From NCBI RefSeq assembly GCF_004799685.1, contig NZ_CP031311.1, forward strand, positions 434,001 to 498,000: a DNA stretch of 64,000 nucleotides, written 5' to 3'. Below are positions 20,264 through 28,613 of this stretch, piece by piece. This DNA comes from Halobellus limi. Lineage in GTDB: Archaea > Halobacteriota > Halobacteria > Halobacteriales > Haloferacaceae. The notes under the pieces were generated by a model. That model did no database searches, had not been told where the DNA came from, and saw nothing but the letters and a program-made list of their open reading frames with translations. Within the stretch, counting starts at the first letter, position 1, and each line of letters starts with the position of its first letter. The position numbers and the translations under genes are program-made.

Positions 20264-20413
20264 ATGTGTACGGAAATGATCTCGCGGTCCGGACCCCCGC
20301 TCGGTGGGGGCCCCGGAGTCGCCGTCTCCCGACGCGTATCGCGCGGTGATCCCGTCGGACGTCTCGCTCCGGCGGACGAGGGCTCGAACTCCAAGGGAGT
20401 GACCCACCTGTGA
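20264..20413 (+). CDS. 49-residue leader ORF upstream of the ACT/hom operon
   Basis: Begins MCTEMISRSGPPLGG and ends NSKGVTHL. A TATA box stands at leaderless distance from its ATG, and its TGA overlaps the GTG of the ACT-domain gene (CTGTGA), so it is placed to be translated first and to couple with the next gene. The DNA encoding residues 8-18 can form a strong GC hairpin (about 20282-20315). It could be a regulatory leader peptide or a small structural protein. Third-position GC is lower than in neighbours, so protein conservation needs checking. Confidence 0.5.
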   Translation: MCTEMISRSGPPLGGGPGVAVSRRVSRGDPVGRLAPADEGSNSKGVTHL

Positions 20414-21033
20414 CGTCCGCGCTCGGATCCGACGCCGAGTCGGACGCGGAGTCCGACGCCGACGCGGAGCGGGCGTCCCGGTCTCGCGGCGGGATCGACG
20501 ACGCCGGCGACGCCGAGCGCGACCCCCAGCCCCACACGATCCGCCTCGAACTCGCGGACGAACCGGGGCAGTTGCTCGCCGCGCTGGAACCGATCTCGGA
20601 GAACGGCGGGAACCTGCTTTCGATCTTCCACGAGCGCGGCAACGTCACGCCCCGGGGTCGGATCCCCGTGGAGGTCGACGTCGAGGCCACGCCGGACCGC
20701 TTCGACGCGATCGTCGACGCGCTCCGCGAGGAGGGCGTCAACGTCGTGCAGGCGGGTGCGGAACACTACGCCGAGGAGGTCGCCGTGCTGCTCGTGGGCC
20801 ACCTCGTCGACACCGACCTCTCCGATACGCTCCGCCGGATCGAGGCCAATCCGGCGACGTCGATCGCGGACTTCTCGCTGAACGCGCCGGAGGGCCGGAG
20901 CGACACGTCGAGCGCGCGTCTCCGGATGGCGACGCGGGCCGGCGAGACGGCGGCGGCGCTGGACCTCGTCCGCGCCATCGCCGACGAGAAGGACCTCCAC
21001 GTCGTCGAACCGCTCGCGGGGGGTGCGGTATGA
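20410..21033 (+). CDS. ACT-domain amino-acid-binding regulatory protein
   Basis: A 207-residue protein. It has an acidic, low-complexity N terminus (about 35 residues), followed by an ACT domain starting IRLELADEPGQLLAALEPISENGGNLLSI-like at residue 43, and a second half that may be another ACT-like fold. ACT domains bind amino acids allosterically. The neighbour is homoserine dehydrogenase, with a 4-bp overlap, so it probably senses an aspartate-family amino acid (inference). The GTG start overlaps the leader ORF stop. Confidence 0.85.
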   Translation: MTSALGSDAESDAESDADAERASRSRGGIDDAGDAERDPQPHTIRLELADEPGQLLAALEPISENGGNLLSIFHERGNVTPRGRIPVEVDVEATPDRFDAIVDALREEGVNVVQAGAEHYAEEVAVLLVGHLVDTDLSDTLRRIEANPATSIADFSLNAPEGRSDTSSARLRMATRAGETAAALDLVRAIADEKDLHVVEPLAGGAV

Positions 21034-21989
21034 GCGACGGAAAGCGCCTCGCCGTCATCGGTGCGGGCGCGGTCGGCAGTTCCGTCGTCGACCTCGCCGC
21101 GGAGTACGGCCACTCGGTCGTCGCGTTCGCGGACTCCGCCTCGGCGGTCGTCGACGCCGAGGGGATCGACGCCGGGGCAGCGCTGGACCGGAAGTCGAGC
21201 GAGGGAGTCGTCGGCGACGACGACCCGGACGCGGCGCTCGACTCCGAGTACGACGTGCTCGTCGAGGCGACGCCGACGACGCTCGGGGACGCCGAGCCCG
21301 GGTTCTCACACCTCGCGTCCGCCCTGGAACGCGACCGCCACGTCGTCCTCGCGAACAAGGGCCCGGTCGCCGAACGGTACGCCGACGTCCGGGAACTGGA
21401 GCGCGAGAGCGCCGGCGAGGTCCGGTTCGAGGCGACGGTCGGCGGGGCGATCCCGATCATCTCGACGGTCGAGGACCTCTCTTCCTCTCACGTCACCGCC
21501 GCCCGCGGCGTCCTCAACGGCACGGCGAACTTCATCCTCTCGCGGATGGCCGCCGAGGGGATCGACTACGAGCACGTCCTCGCGGAGGCGCAGGATTTGG
21601 GCGTCGCGGAGGCCGACCCGACGTTCGACGTCGAGGGGACCGACGCCGCGCTGAAGTGCGTCATCCTCGCGAACGTGCTCTCGGCGGGCGAACGGGAGTT
21701 CACGCTCTCGGACGCCGACGTCGAGGGGATCACGAACGTCCCCGGTAGCGCGCTCGAACTCGCCGCGGAGGACGGCCGGACGATCCGGCTCGTCGGCGAG
21801 GCGACGCGCGACGGCATCCGCGTCGGGCCGCGCCTGGTCCCACAGAACGCCGCCCTCGCGGTGACGGGGACTCGGAACATCGTGCAACTGGAGACGACGC
21901 ACGCGGGACAGCTGAACCTCAGCGGACGGGGGGCTGGCGGGCCGGAGACGGCCTCTGCGGTCCTCGGCGACGTCGGCCGGCTCGACTGA
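21030..21989 (+). CDS. hom: Homoserine dehydrogenase
   Basis: Reduces aspartate semialdehyde to homoserine for threonine and methionine synthesis. The 319-residue protein has an N-terminal NAD(P)-binding Rossmann motif (AVIGAGAVGSSVV) and the catalytic domain signatures VRFEATVGGAIPII and LNGTANFILSRM. Next comes DLGVAEADPTFDVEGTDAALK, which matches the family active-site block. It has no C-terminal ACT domain; the separate ACT gene upstream may supply that control. Confidence 0.94.
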   Translation: MSDGKRLAVIGAGAVGSSVVDLAAEYGHSVVAFADSASAVVDAEGIDAGAALDRKSSEGVVGDDDPDAALDSEYDVLVEATPTTLGDAEPGFSHLASALERDRHVVLANKGPVAERYADVRELERESAGEVRFEATVGGAIPIISTVEDLSSSHVTAARGVLNGTANFILSRMAAEGIDYEHVLAEAQDLGVAEADPTFDVEGTDAALKCVILANVLSAGEREFTLSDADVEGITNVPGSALELAAEDGRTIRLVGEATRDGIRVGPRLVPQNAALAVTGTRNIVQLETTHAGQLNLSGRGAGGPETASAVLGDVGRLD

Positions 21990-22150
21990 GCGGCGGGGGA
22001 GGATCCCCCCTTCACCGCCGATATCGCCCGTGGTAGATGCTCCCACAAACCGCGATACGGCGGCGTTTCGGCCGTCTACGTATCGAAATGGTTTTAGGGC
22101 TTTCTGGCTAAAGAAGCCGGTACAGAGCGCCTTAGCGCGTGACCCACACT

Positions 22151-23416
22151 ATGAGTGACAAACCGCACCAGAACTTGGCCATCATCGGCCACGTCGACCA
22201 CGGGAAGAGTACGCTGGTCGGGCGACTCCTGTACGAGACAGGATCCGTCCCCGAGCACGTAATCGAGCAGCACCGAGAGGAAGCCGAAGAGAAGGGCAAA
22301 GGCGGCTTCGAGTTCGCCTACGTCATGGACAACCTCGCCGAGGAGCGCGAGCGTGGTGTCACCATCGACATCGCCCACCAGGAGTTCGACACCGACGACT
22401 ACTACTTCACCATCGTCGACTGTCCGGGCCACCGTGACTTCGTGAAGAACATGATCACGGGCGCCTCGCAGGCCGACAACGCGGTGCTCGTCGTCGCGGC
22501 CGACGACGGCGTCGCGCCCCAGACCCGAGAGCACGTGTTCCTCGCCCGCACGCTGGGCATCAACGAGCTCATCATCGGCGTCAACAAGATGGACCTCGTC
22601 GACTACAGCGAGGACTCCTACAAGCAGGTCACCGAGGAGGTTCAGCAGCTCCTCAACCAGGTCCAGTTCAACTCCGAGGACGCGACGTTCATCCCGATCT
22701 CGGCCTTCGAGGGCGACAACGTCGCCGAAGACTCCGAGAACACGTCGTGGTACGACGGCCCGACCCTGCTCGAAGCGCTCAACGCCCTGCCGGAGCCGCA
22801 GCCGCCGACAGACGCGCCGCTGCGCCTGCCGATCCAGGACGTCTACACCATCTCCGGCATCGGGACGGTCCCGGTCGGGCGTATCGAGACCGGGACGATG
22901 AGCCCCGGCGACAACGTCTCCTTCCAGCCGTCGGACGTCGGCGGCGAGGTCAAGACCGTCGAGATGCACCACGAGGAAGTGCCGCAGGCCGGCCCCGGTG
23001 ACAACGTCGGGTTCAACGTCCGCGGCATCGGCAAGGACGACATCCGCCGCGGCGACGTCTGTGGCCCCGCCGACGACCCGCCGTCGGTCGCCGAGACGTT
23101 CAAAGCGCAGATCGTCGTGATGCAGCACCCCTCGGTCATCACCGCCGGTTACACGCCGGTCTTCCACGCCCACACGGCGCAGGTCGCCTGTACGATCGAG
23201 TCGATCGATCAGAAGCTCGACCCCGCCTCGGGTGAGGTCGCCGAGGAGAACCCCGACTTCATCCAGTCCGGCGACGCCGCGGTCGTCACCGTGCGACCGC
23301 AGAAGCCGCTCAGCATCGAGCCGTCGGGCGAGATTCCGGAGCTCGGTTCCTTCGCGGTCCGCGACATGGGGCAGACCATCGCGGCCGGGAAGGTCCTCGA
23401 GGTCAACGAGCGATAG
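22151..23416 (+). CDS. tef1a: Translation elongation factor aEF-1 alpha
   Basis: A 421-residue GTPase that delivers aminoacyl-tRNA. It shows [20 protein letters not shown] (G1), [20 protein letters not shown] (G3) and [10 protein letters not shown] (G4), then beta-barrel domains II and III. The ATG at 22151 ([15 protein letters not shown]) is the family start; the in-frame ATG at 22139 would add four residues not usual in haloarchaea. The stop is followed directly by rpsJ. Confidence 0.97.
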   Translation: MSDKPHQNLAIIGHVDHGKSTLVGRLLYETGSVPEHVIEQHREEAEEKGKGGFEFAYVMDNLAEERERGVTIDIAHQEFDTDDYYFTIVDCPGHRDFVKNMITGASQADNAVLVVAADDGVAPQTREHVFLARTLGINELIIGVNKMDLVDYSEDSYKQVTEEVQQLLNQVQFNSEDATFIPISAFEGDNVAEDSENTSWYDGPTLLEALNALPEPQPPTDAPLRLPIQDVYTISGIGTVPVGRIETGTMSPGDNVSFQPSDVGGEVKTVEMHHEEVPQAGPGDNVGFNVRGIGKDDIRRGDVCGPADDPPSVAETFKAQIVVMQHPSVITAGYTPVFHAHTAQVACTIESIDQKLDPASGEVAEENPDFIQSGDAAVVTVRPQKPLSIEPSGEIPELGSFAVRDMGQTIAAGKVLEVNER

Positions 23417-23725
23417 ATGCAGCAGGCACGCGTCCGTCTCGCCGGCACGAGCCCGGACGACCTCGACGACATCTGCGACGATGTCCGCGAGATCGCGAAC
23501 AAGACGGGGGTCAACCTCAGCGGACCGATTCCGCTGCCGACGAAGACGCTCGAAGTGCCCGCGCGGAAGTCCCCCGACGGCGAGGGGACGGCCACCTGGG
23601 AGCACTGGGAGATGCGCGTCCACAAGCGTCTCATCGACATCGACGCCGACGAACGCGCGCTCCGTCAGCTGATGCGGATTCAGGTGCCGAACGACGTCAG
23701 CATCGAGATCGTCCTCGAAGACTGA
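23417..23725 (+). CDS. rpsJ: Ribosomal protein S10 (uS10)
   Basis: A 102-residue small-subunit protein. It contains the archaeal S10 pattern [20 protein letters not shown] and the C-terminal [15 protein letters not shown]. It follows tef1a with no spacer, the usual archaeal arrangement, so the two form one operon. Confidence 0.97.
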   Translation: MQQARVRLAGTSPDDLDDICDDVREIANKTGVNLSGPIPLPTKTLEVPARKSPDGEGTATWEHWEMRVHKRLIDIDADERALRQLMRIQVPNDVSIEIVLED

Positions 23726-23811
23726 CCGGTCGGACTCACCGACGACACGACGCCCCCTTTCGACCCGACGTCGCGGTCTCGCGACGACACAGGGTGTGGC
23801 GCTAAGGCGTC

Positions 23812-23830
23812 GACGTCACTTCGTGACGTC
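23812..23830. terminator. Perfect stem-loop after rpsJ
   Basis: GACGTCAC-TTC-GTGACGTC: an 8-bp perfect stem with a 3-nt loop in the 185-bp gap between rpsJ and the tRNA gene. It could end the tef1a-rpsJ message or be a symmetric protein site; there is no clear T-run after it. Confidence 0.35.
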
Positions 23831-23910
23831 TCTTCGTTGTGGTGTGATCAGCACGCACGCGGGAGACGAAACAGAAGGTACAAATGACGCGCCGCCTTCG
23901 GACGTAATGC

Positions 23911-23982
23911 GGGCTCGTAGATCAGCGGTAGATCGCTTCCTTCGCAAGGAAGAGGCCCTGGGTTCAAATCCCAGCGAGTCCA
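23911..23982 (+). tRNA. tRNA-Ala (anticodon CGC)
   Basis: A 72-nt gene. Acceptor stem GGGCTCG pairs with CGAGTCC (one G-T pair). The anticodon arm CTTCC-TTCGCAA-GGAAG gives anticodon CGC, reading GCG. The T arm CTGGG-TTCAAAT-CCCAG is canonical, the discriminator is A, and CCA is not encoded. Its 3' end from 23969 is duplicated at 39299, so it is the integration target of the adjoining element and stays intact. A weak TATA-like GTACAAATG lies about 30 nt upstream. Confidence 0.95.
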
Positions 23983-24007
23983 CTCCCTTCTGGCCTTCTC
24001 GCGAAGG
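23969..24007 (+). repeat. Left attachment site (attL)
   Basis: It begins TCCCAGCGAGTCCACTCCC inside the tRNA gene. The first 22 bp are identical to 39299-39320; after two mismatches, GCCTTCTCGCGAAGG is identical again. The last 14 bp form a CCTTC-TCGC-GAAGG hairpin. The tRNA 3' end lies in the identical core, which explains why integration leaves the tRNA functional. Confidence 0.9.
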
Positions 24008-24033
24008 CTCGGATACCTCGCTCGTGAGCGCCT

Positions 24034-24056
24034 CGCTCAGTATTCTTCACTGAGCG
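24034..24056. repeat. Stem-loop just inside attL
   Basis: CGCTCAGT-ATTCTTC-ACTGAGCG, an 8-bp perfect stem. A diverged version of the same tract, including a CGCTC...GAGCG pairing, follows attR near 39363-39385, so homology at the two junctions extends past the 39-bp repeat. Confidence 0.6.
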
Positions 24057-24082
24057 ACCGGTGTAACAAACCCTCGAAGGAT

Positions 24083-24265
24083 GTGAAGTTCGCCACCTTC
24101 GGGCTCGATCCCCGCGCCGTCCCCGAAGGAAACGGCGATATCGGAGGCAATTCTCGGTGCTCTGAGACTCGCGGTCAGCTTATCTGCGAGTTCTGCGGCG
24201 GAGTCATCGAGAATCCCAATCAACGCTGTCCTGCTCTCGATGACGGGAGGTGCCGATCCCTATGA
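24083..24265 (+). CDS. Small zinc-finger protein (60 residues)
   Basis: A GTG-started 60-residue ORF. Residues 35-57 contain CEFCGG followed by two more Cys (QRCPALDDGRC), a possible four-Cys zinc site. The stop overlaps the next gene's ATG (ATGATG), as at every junction in this operon, which supports its reality. The N-terminal half is not obviously structured. No family is recognised. Confidence 0.55.
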   Translation: MKFATFGLDPRAVPEGNGDIGGNSRCSETRGQLICEFCGGVIENPNQRCPALDDGRCRSL

Positions 24266-24531
24266 TGGACCTCTCACGAGGTTCGTCTTCCGGGCCCTCG
24301 GAGTGCCTCCACTGCGGTTCTCACGTGAGCCGGAACTTCCGGCGTACCTTCGGCGACGACGAGCAGCGGGCGCACCGCTGCCTCGCGTGCGACAGCCGCC
24401 CGCGCGTCCAACAGGGCTCTGCCGCCGGTCGTACTGTTCCCTATCCGGATCCTGAGGATCAACGCGAACGGAACAAGGGCCCCCGCGTTCGTGCCGCTGA
24501 ACGGGTCGCCAACCGAGGTGAGGACTTTTGA
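24262..24531 (+). CDS. DUF7563-like zinc-ribbon protein
   Basis: An 89-residue protein. An N-terminal zinc ribbon has ECLHCGSHVSRNF followed by HRCLACDS (CxxC...CxxC). This matches short haloarchaeal plasmid/virus proteins I recall as DUF7563. The C-terminal 45 residues are basic and look disordered. It overlaps both neighbours by 4 bp. A GTG start four codons upstream is possible. Role unknown; likely nucleic-acid or protein contact within the element's operon. Confidence 0.65.
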   Translation: MMDLSRGSSSGPSECLHCGSHVSRNFRRTFGDDEQRAHRCLACDSRPRVQQGSAAGRTVPYPDPEDQRERNKGPRVRAAERVANRGEDF

Positions 24532-25052
24532 GTCTCACTTCCGATCCCGAGCCCGCGGATCCCAAAGAGATCGGGAGGGACGTTGAGGGTCGTGTCGTCG
24601 ACGCGCTCGGTCTGATTCGCGCGGCGGACGATCCCAACGCGTTCTACGATGCCGTCACGACCGGCGTCATCGCACCTGAGACCGTCGACTGTGAGGTTCC
24701 CGTTCAGTTCGGTGTGCCGCTGATTCAGACGGGCATCGAGATCGAGACGAAGGGAACGCGACGTCGAATCTCCAACGGTGAAGAACGGAGTACGTTCGGA
24801 CGGTGGGTGTTCAAAGGGCGAGATCACGGACAGCACGCGAAGCTCCTCGACGCGAACGCCTACTACGCGCTCACCGCCTACGACGTCGTCGACAACGCGC
24901 GAGTTCTCCTCGCGATCGCGATCATTCCAGCCTCGCTCGTCGACGAACACCTCCGCGATCGGTGGTACTCGATCGATCGAGCAGAAGGGACGATCGCCCG
25001 GCTCTCTTGGAAGCACATCTTCGACGACCTCGACGGAGGTGACGGCCGGTGA
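24528..25052 (+). CDS. Element protein resembling a PD-(D/E)xK nuclease
   Basis: A 174-residue protein with a TTG start overlapping the previous stop (TTGA). After an N-terminal helix (DVEGRVVDALGLI), the segment IEIETKGTRRR gives an E-x-K pattern, then a basic turn and GRWVFKGRDHGQHAKLLDANAYY. This order (helix, acidic strand, ExK strand) is seen in restriction-endonuclease-fold nucleases, but I cannot confirm the fold by eye. In an operon with a replication-type protein, a nuclease or resolvase role is reasonable. Otherwise hypothetical. Confidence 0.5.
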   Translation: MSLTSDPEPADPKEIGRDVEGRVVDALGLIRAADDPNAFYDAVTTGVIAPETVDCEVPVQFGVPLIQTGIEIETKGTRRRISNGEERSTFGRWVFKGRDHGQHAKLLDANAYYALTAYDVVDNARVLLAIAIIPASLVDEHLRDRWYSIDRAEGTIARLSWKHIFDDLDGGDGR

Positions 25053-25669
25053 TCCGGTCGACGTACTTTTCGGCACTCGCGAACGGCGACGTCGAGCCCG
25101 CCTCGGAGTCGAAGGTGATCGCGGTCGTCCGCCGTGATCCGCCCGAGTGGACGGAGGAATTCGTCGATCGTCACGTGCCGACGCTCGCGCCGCCGGAGGA
25201 TCTCCTCGACTCCTACAAGACGGTCGAAGAGGCCGCCGAACGAGACAACCACGATGACCCCCGACGCGTCGCGTGGGAGAGCGTCGGCTTCGAGGATCGG
25301 TACCACGATCATCTCGATACGGGTCCGGTCCAGCAGGTTCTCGAAGCGGTCGAACAGGAAGCCACCCAGCGCGCCGTGTGGCTCGTCTGCTGGGAAGCGT
25401 CCGAACGGTGGTGTCACCGACGACTACTCCGACAGCGGCTTCAGGACGGCCACACCGAGACGTTCTCGACGGACGTCTCACTCCCGCCGAAGGAAAACGA
25501 GTACCCAGGTCATCGCATCGACGAGATTGCGTGTCATCCAACCCAGCACGAGTTCGTCGACGGGCCCGCGCCGCACACGAAGGTCTGTGATCGCTGCGGG
25601 CTCGGGTCGACGACGATCACCGACTTCCTCGATCAGGATTCGGGAGCTTCAGGAGTTGAGAGCCGATGA
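25049..25669 (+). CDS. DUF488-type protein with C-terminal Cys/His cluster
   Basis: A 206-residue protein, GTG start. AVWLVCWEASERWCHRRLL (about residues 109-127) matches the DUF488 hallmark CxE....CHR. The last 50 residues add a Cys/His-rich tail (ACHPTQHEF...HTKVCDRCGLG) that may bind zinc. DUF488 proteins are common beside mobile and repair genes, but their activity is not established. It overlaps neighbours by 4 bp on both sides. Confidence 0.7.
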   Translation: MIRSTYFSALANGDVEPASESKVIAVVRRDPPEWTEEFVDRHVPTLAPPEDLLDSYKTVEEAAERDNHDDPRRVAWESVGFEDRYHDHLDTGPVQQVLEAVEQEATQRAVWLVCWEASERWCHRRLLRQRLQDGHTETFSTDVSLPPKENEYPGHRIDEIACHPTQHEFVDGPAPHTKVCDRCGLGSTTITDFLDQDSGASGVESR

Positions 25670-27426
25670 CTGCGGGGAGGTTCATCGAGCCGCAGTCCCA
25701 CGAAGCGGATATTCACTTCATCTTCGCCGAGGACGGGCTCGATCCCTACTACGCGCTCAATGCGGTGATTCGGAAAGAGCACGACGATTGGCAAACCGAG
25801 GGGAAGCCCAAGACGACGATGGAGTTCAGAGGCGAGACGTGGGCGCTCGTCGCTGACTACGATCAACAGCCAATCGATCCGTGGAGTCACGAGAGCTACC
25901 GAATGGAATCCGCCCCGCTGTTTCGGATCTACTTCGCCGCGAAAGACGCATTATACGACGGGAAACCGGCAGATCAGTCGGGGAAGGTTCGGGGCGGAAC
26001 GATGACGATCCGGCCTCGATGGCCGAATATGACCAAGGACGGTGGGACACCGGTCCGTGGTGTGCCGGATCTTGGAAAGCCGTATATCGACGTTCAGGTG
26101 CAGGCGTCGAACATCGAGCATAGTTGCTATCCAGAACTCGTCAGAACAGCGATGGCTGCGTTCGACGTCTCCCACCGGTACTTCGAGAACCCGCACGAGA
26201 TGAGCAATATCAACGACTTGGCTCGGTACGTCCGCGTGCGCCGCTCGAAGTCGAGTCCGCTGTACGCCGCGGACGGACCGATCGCCCGGACGCACGCGGT
26301 TCTGGAAGCTGGCCAGGAAGGGTACCGAAAACATGTCGAGGACCACACGAAGGTTCCTGGCTATCACGTTAGCACGATCGTCGATGACAAGCGAGCCCGC
26401 GATATCATCCCGGGTCAGCAGCTCGGAAAGGAAATCAAACACTACTACCCGAGAGATCCCTCCTACTACGAGCCCGGAGACGCGCTATACCACCCGAAGC
26501 TCGAAGTCGCCTATCAAACCGCACGGACTGATGAGACGCTTCGATGGAGCGATCTCGACGAGGCGGTTCGCGAACTCGACGAGGCGATCTACAACTACCT
26601 CGACTGGGCGGATCTGCCGGTCCGAGCCGACGAGGAGACGTTCAGATCCGACGAGTATTTCGATGCGTCGGCGGAGTCGCACCGGTCGGTAAAACTCGTC
26701 GACTGCCCGCTCCCCGACGTCGAGGACGAACAGGAGCACGTCGTAATGCGACTGTGGGGGAACACGCTCGAATCCGATCGCGATCTCATCGACTCGCTCG
26801 TCACCGACGGTGGGAAGCCGACTCGCGAGGAATTGGCGAATCGAACCGGTTACTCCTATCGAACGGTCCGCCGGTTCGTGAACCGCTGCGAGGACGTCGT
26901 GCGCGACGCCTACGATGGACTGAGCATCGACTCGAAGCACAAGGAGCAACTGCTGATCGACCGCGTTCGGACGGCGGAATCGCAGTTCCGCGAGAGCGTC
27001 GAGCACGCGGTACTGAACGCGGCCGACGTCGTCGAGAACCGAGGCCGCTCGAAGTGGTCGGAGGTCAAACAGCGGTACAACGTGAGCCTCTCGGATGGAA
27101 AGACGAAACAGGTTCTCGACGTCGGATACCGTCCCGAGGACCGCGAGGATCTGGCTGACGTGATTCGATCGATTCGGCTCGCCGCTCGCGAACGCTTTCG
27201 ATCGATCCGGCGGTTCGCCCTGGAGGTGACGACGATCGACGGGGAACACCGCCGAATCCCGAACCTCGAATCGTGGAGACCGGGCGCGGCGAAGACGACA
27301 CGAGAAATCAGTAAGCCGGACTGGGTCGACGACGCCGAGCAGCTCGCGGACGAGCGTTACGGTCGGGCGCTCGACGACCTCGCAGACGCGCGACGTCGGA
27401 AGGTGATCGACGAAGTCACCGAGTAG
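25666..27426 (+). CDS. Large element-specific protein, probably replication-related
   Basis: A 586-residue protein, last of the five-gene overlapping operon. It begins MTAGRFIEPQSHEADIHFIFAEDGLDPYYAL, a start I associate with a haloarchaeal plasmid/island family (DUF7845, from memory). The middle contains a winged-helix-like stretch REELANRTGYSYRTVRRFVNR near residue 385; the C-terminal third is helical and highly charged. No Walker, HUH or primase motif is visible. The adjacent 800-bp non-coding region with inverted repeats makes a replication-initiator role attractive, but this is inference. Confidence 0.6.
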   Translation: MTAGRFIEPQSHEADIHFIFAEDGLDPYYALNAVIRKEHDDWQTEGKPKTTMEFRGETWALVADYDQQPIDPWSHESYRMESAPLFRIYFAAKDALYDGKPADQSGKVRGGTMTIRPRWPNMTKDGGTPVRGVPDLGKPYIDVQVQASNIEHSCYPELVRTAMAAFDVSHRYFENPHEMSNINDLARYVRVRRSKSSPLYAADGPIARTHAVLEAGQEGYRKHVEDHTKVPGYHVSTIVDDKRARDIIPGQQLGKEIKHYYPRDPSYYEPGDALYHPKLEVAYQTARTDETLRWSDLDEAVRELDEAIYNYLDWADLPVRADEETFRSDEYFDASAESHRSVKLVDCPLPDVEDEQEHVVMRLWGNTLESDRDLIDSLVTDGGKPTREELANRTGYSYRTVRRFVNRCEDVVRDAYDGLSIDSKHKEQLLIDRVRTAESQFRESVEHAVLNAADVVENRGRSKWSEVKQRYNVSLSDGKTKQVLDVGYRPEDREDLADVIRSIRLAARERFRSIRRFALEVTTIDGEHRRIPNLESWRPGAAKTTREISKPDWVDDAEQLADERYGRALDDLADARRRKVIDEVTE

Positions 27427-27589
27427 CGCGGTCGGTCGTGAGAGGCATCACTATCCTGAACCCTCGAATTCGGGGCTCGCGCGACAAATCCTCGGTTTTA
27501 TCGCTCATTTTCGTGTCATTTTCGCGGTGATTTCCTCGACTCGGAGATCTCGACGTCGAGGGCGACCGGCCGGGGGGAGGCCGATCGTC

Positions 27590-27610
27590 CCTTAGCAGGT
27601 GTGGCTAAGG
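27590..27610. repeat. Inverted repeat CCTTAGC/GCTAAGG
   Basis: A 7-bp perfect stem with loop AGGTGTG, 165 bp after the end of the large replication-type gene; it could be its terminator or a protein-binding dyad. Confidence 0.5.
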
Positions 27611-27655
27611 CCACGGACCCAAAAGACACCGCACACCCTCGGACGAGTCAGCGCC

Positions 27656-27676
27656 GCGCGCCCCTGGAGGGCGCGC
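27656..27676. repeat. Inverted repeat GCGCGCCC/GGGCGCGC followed by A6
   Basis: An 8-bp perfect GC stem with a 5-nt loop, followed by six A residues on the plus strand. Strand-wise this is the wrong side for a plus-strand intrinsic terminator. Confidence 0.5.
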
Positions 27677-27864
27677 AAAAAATCGGGCCCCTACGTGCGT
27701 GAGAGCGGATCCGCGCTTCCCCACGCGGCTGTGGCCTCGACCGCTCGCACGGACGGGCAGTATCCGCGGAAGCGCGCTCGACCCCCCGCGCGTCCTGGTG
27801 CGCGACGCCGTACGCGGACCCCCGCTCGTCTGCCTGGCTCTACTCAGCGTCGAGGCAATGACAC

Positions 27865-27898
27865 ATACATAATAATACAATCATATCGTATTATGTAT
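27865..27898. repeat. AT-rich inverted repeat ATACATAATA/TATTATGTAT
   Basis: 10-bp perfect arms around a 14-bp AT-rich spacer. The arms contain no G/C beyond one pair, which makes this the most easily melted spot in the surrounding 3 kb. It may serve as an unwinding element, a regulator site or a pair of divergent TATA boxes. Confidence 0.6.
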
Positions 27899-28229
27899 AT
27901 TTCGTCGACGTCGCTATTCGGGGGGTAGGGGGGTGGTCGCCGTGGATGTTAATCCCGCGCGCGTGTGCGAAGCGATCGATCGCGGCGCTCGCGATCGGTC
28001 TATCAGCGGCCGGAGGCGTAGATCCCGATCTCCGATCCGGGCTCGGTCGCTTTTTTTGATATTCGCTCGTAAAACCGATTTTCGTGTTGCACCTACTCCC
28101 CCCATTCGCCGTGATCGAGCCGAACACCGTCGCCGGTAAATCAAAAGAAGATTCGGCTAACCGGGATGTTTCCTCGTGAGATGCTGTTCGGGAGATAGTT
28201 TTATCATAGGTGGTTGTCACGCGACGGCT

Positions 28230-28490
28230 ATGCAGAAACTCAGAAAAGACAGCGGTTCCGGCGTCGTCACGATCCCGAAGCAGTATCTCTCGCTCGACGA
28301 CGTCATTGAGGACGGCGAGTTCGGCGAAGAGGTGGCTGTTTCCGTCGAACGCCTCGATCGTCGATGCTACGTGGTTCGGATTCCCGACGACGGTGGACTT
28401 CCCGATCTCACGGAGACGGAGTTCGTCGAGCGGCTCGTCGGCCAACGGCTACTCAATTCTGACTTGTCTCGATCCAGTCTCGCGGACTGA
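28230..28490 (+). CDS. AbrB/SpoVT-type DNA-binding protein
   Basis: An 86-residue protein whose first 45 residues fit the swapped-hairpin AbrB domain: MQKLRKDSGSGVVTIPKQYL, the usual start of archaeal AbrB regulators and antitoxins. The rest is acidic. No toxin gene follows: an inverted repeat and a Usp gene do. A transcription regulator is therefore more likely than an antitoxin. The start ATG is preferred over an upstream in-frame ATG at 28176 because the TATA-like box at 28199 fits it. Confidence 0.75.
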   Translation: MQKLRKDSGSGVVTIPKQYLSLDDVIEDGEFGEEVAVSVERLDRRCYVVRIPDDGGLPDLTETEFVERLVGQRLLNSDLSRSSLAD

Positions 28491-28497
28491 TTTTCAA

Positions 28498-28522
28498 ACT
28501 GGATTGAAATTCTCAATCCGGT
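28498..28522. repeat. Inverted repeat after the AbrB gene
   Basis: ACTGGATTGA-AATTC-TCAATCCGGT: 10-bp arms with a single G-T pair, starting 7 bp after the AbrB-type stop codon. It may be the terminator of that gene or an operator for the downstream Usp gene. Confidence 0.55.
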
Positions 28523-28613
28523 CAGTACAGGGGAATCACGTAACGGCCAATAGGGCAATAAGAATGAGGTGATTTGGCGGAGGATCTATATTTTGAGGCA
28601 TCGAAAATAGAGT

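Larger units (their letters stand above)
27427..28229. other. 803-bp non-coding region with inverted repeats (candidate origin/control region)
   Basis: No supported gene. It holds several inverted repeats listed separately, oligo-T/A tracts (27490-27530, 28052-28060), and an abrupt AT-rich island at 27861-27900 within otherwise GC-rich DNA. A TATA-like TTTTATCA (28199-28206) lies about 28 nt before the AbrB-type gene. The location after the replication-type gene suggests an origin or partition region. Confidence 0.5.

Noticed and set aside
24240-24455. 71-codon ORF overlapping the DUF7563-like gene
   Set aside because: Alternative frame of a gene with a clear zinc ribbon; Arg/Pro-rich shadow product.
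27656-27682. Intrinsic terminator on the plus strand
   Set aside because: The GC stem is followed by A6, not a T-run, and it is 230 bp after the nearest plus-strand gene; kept only as an inverted repeat.
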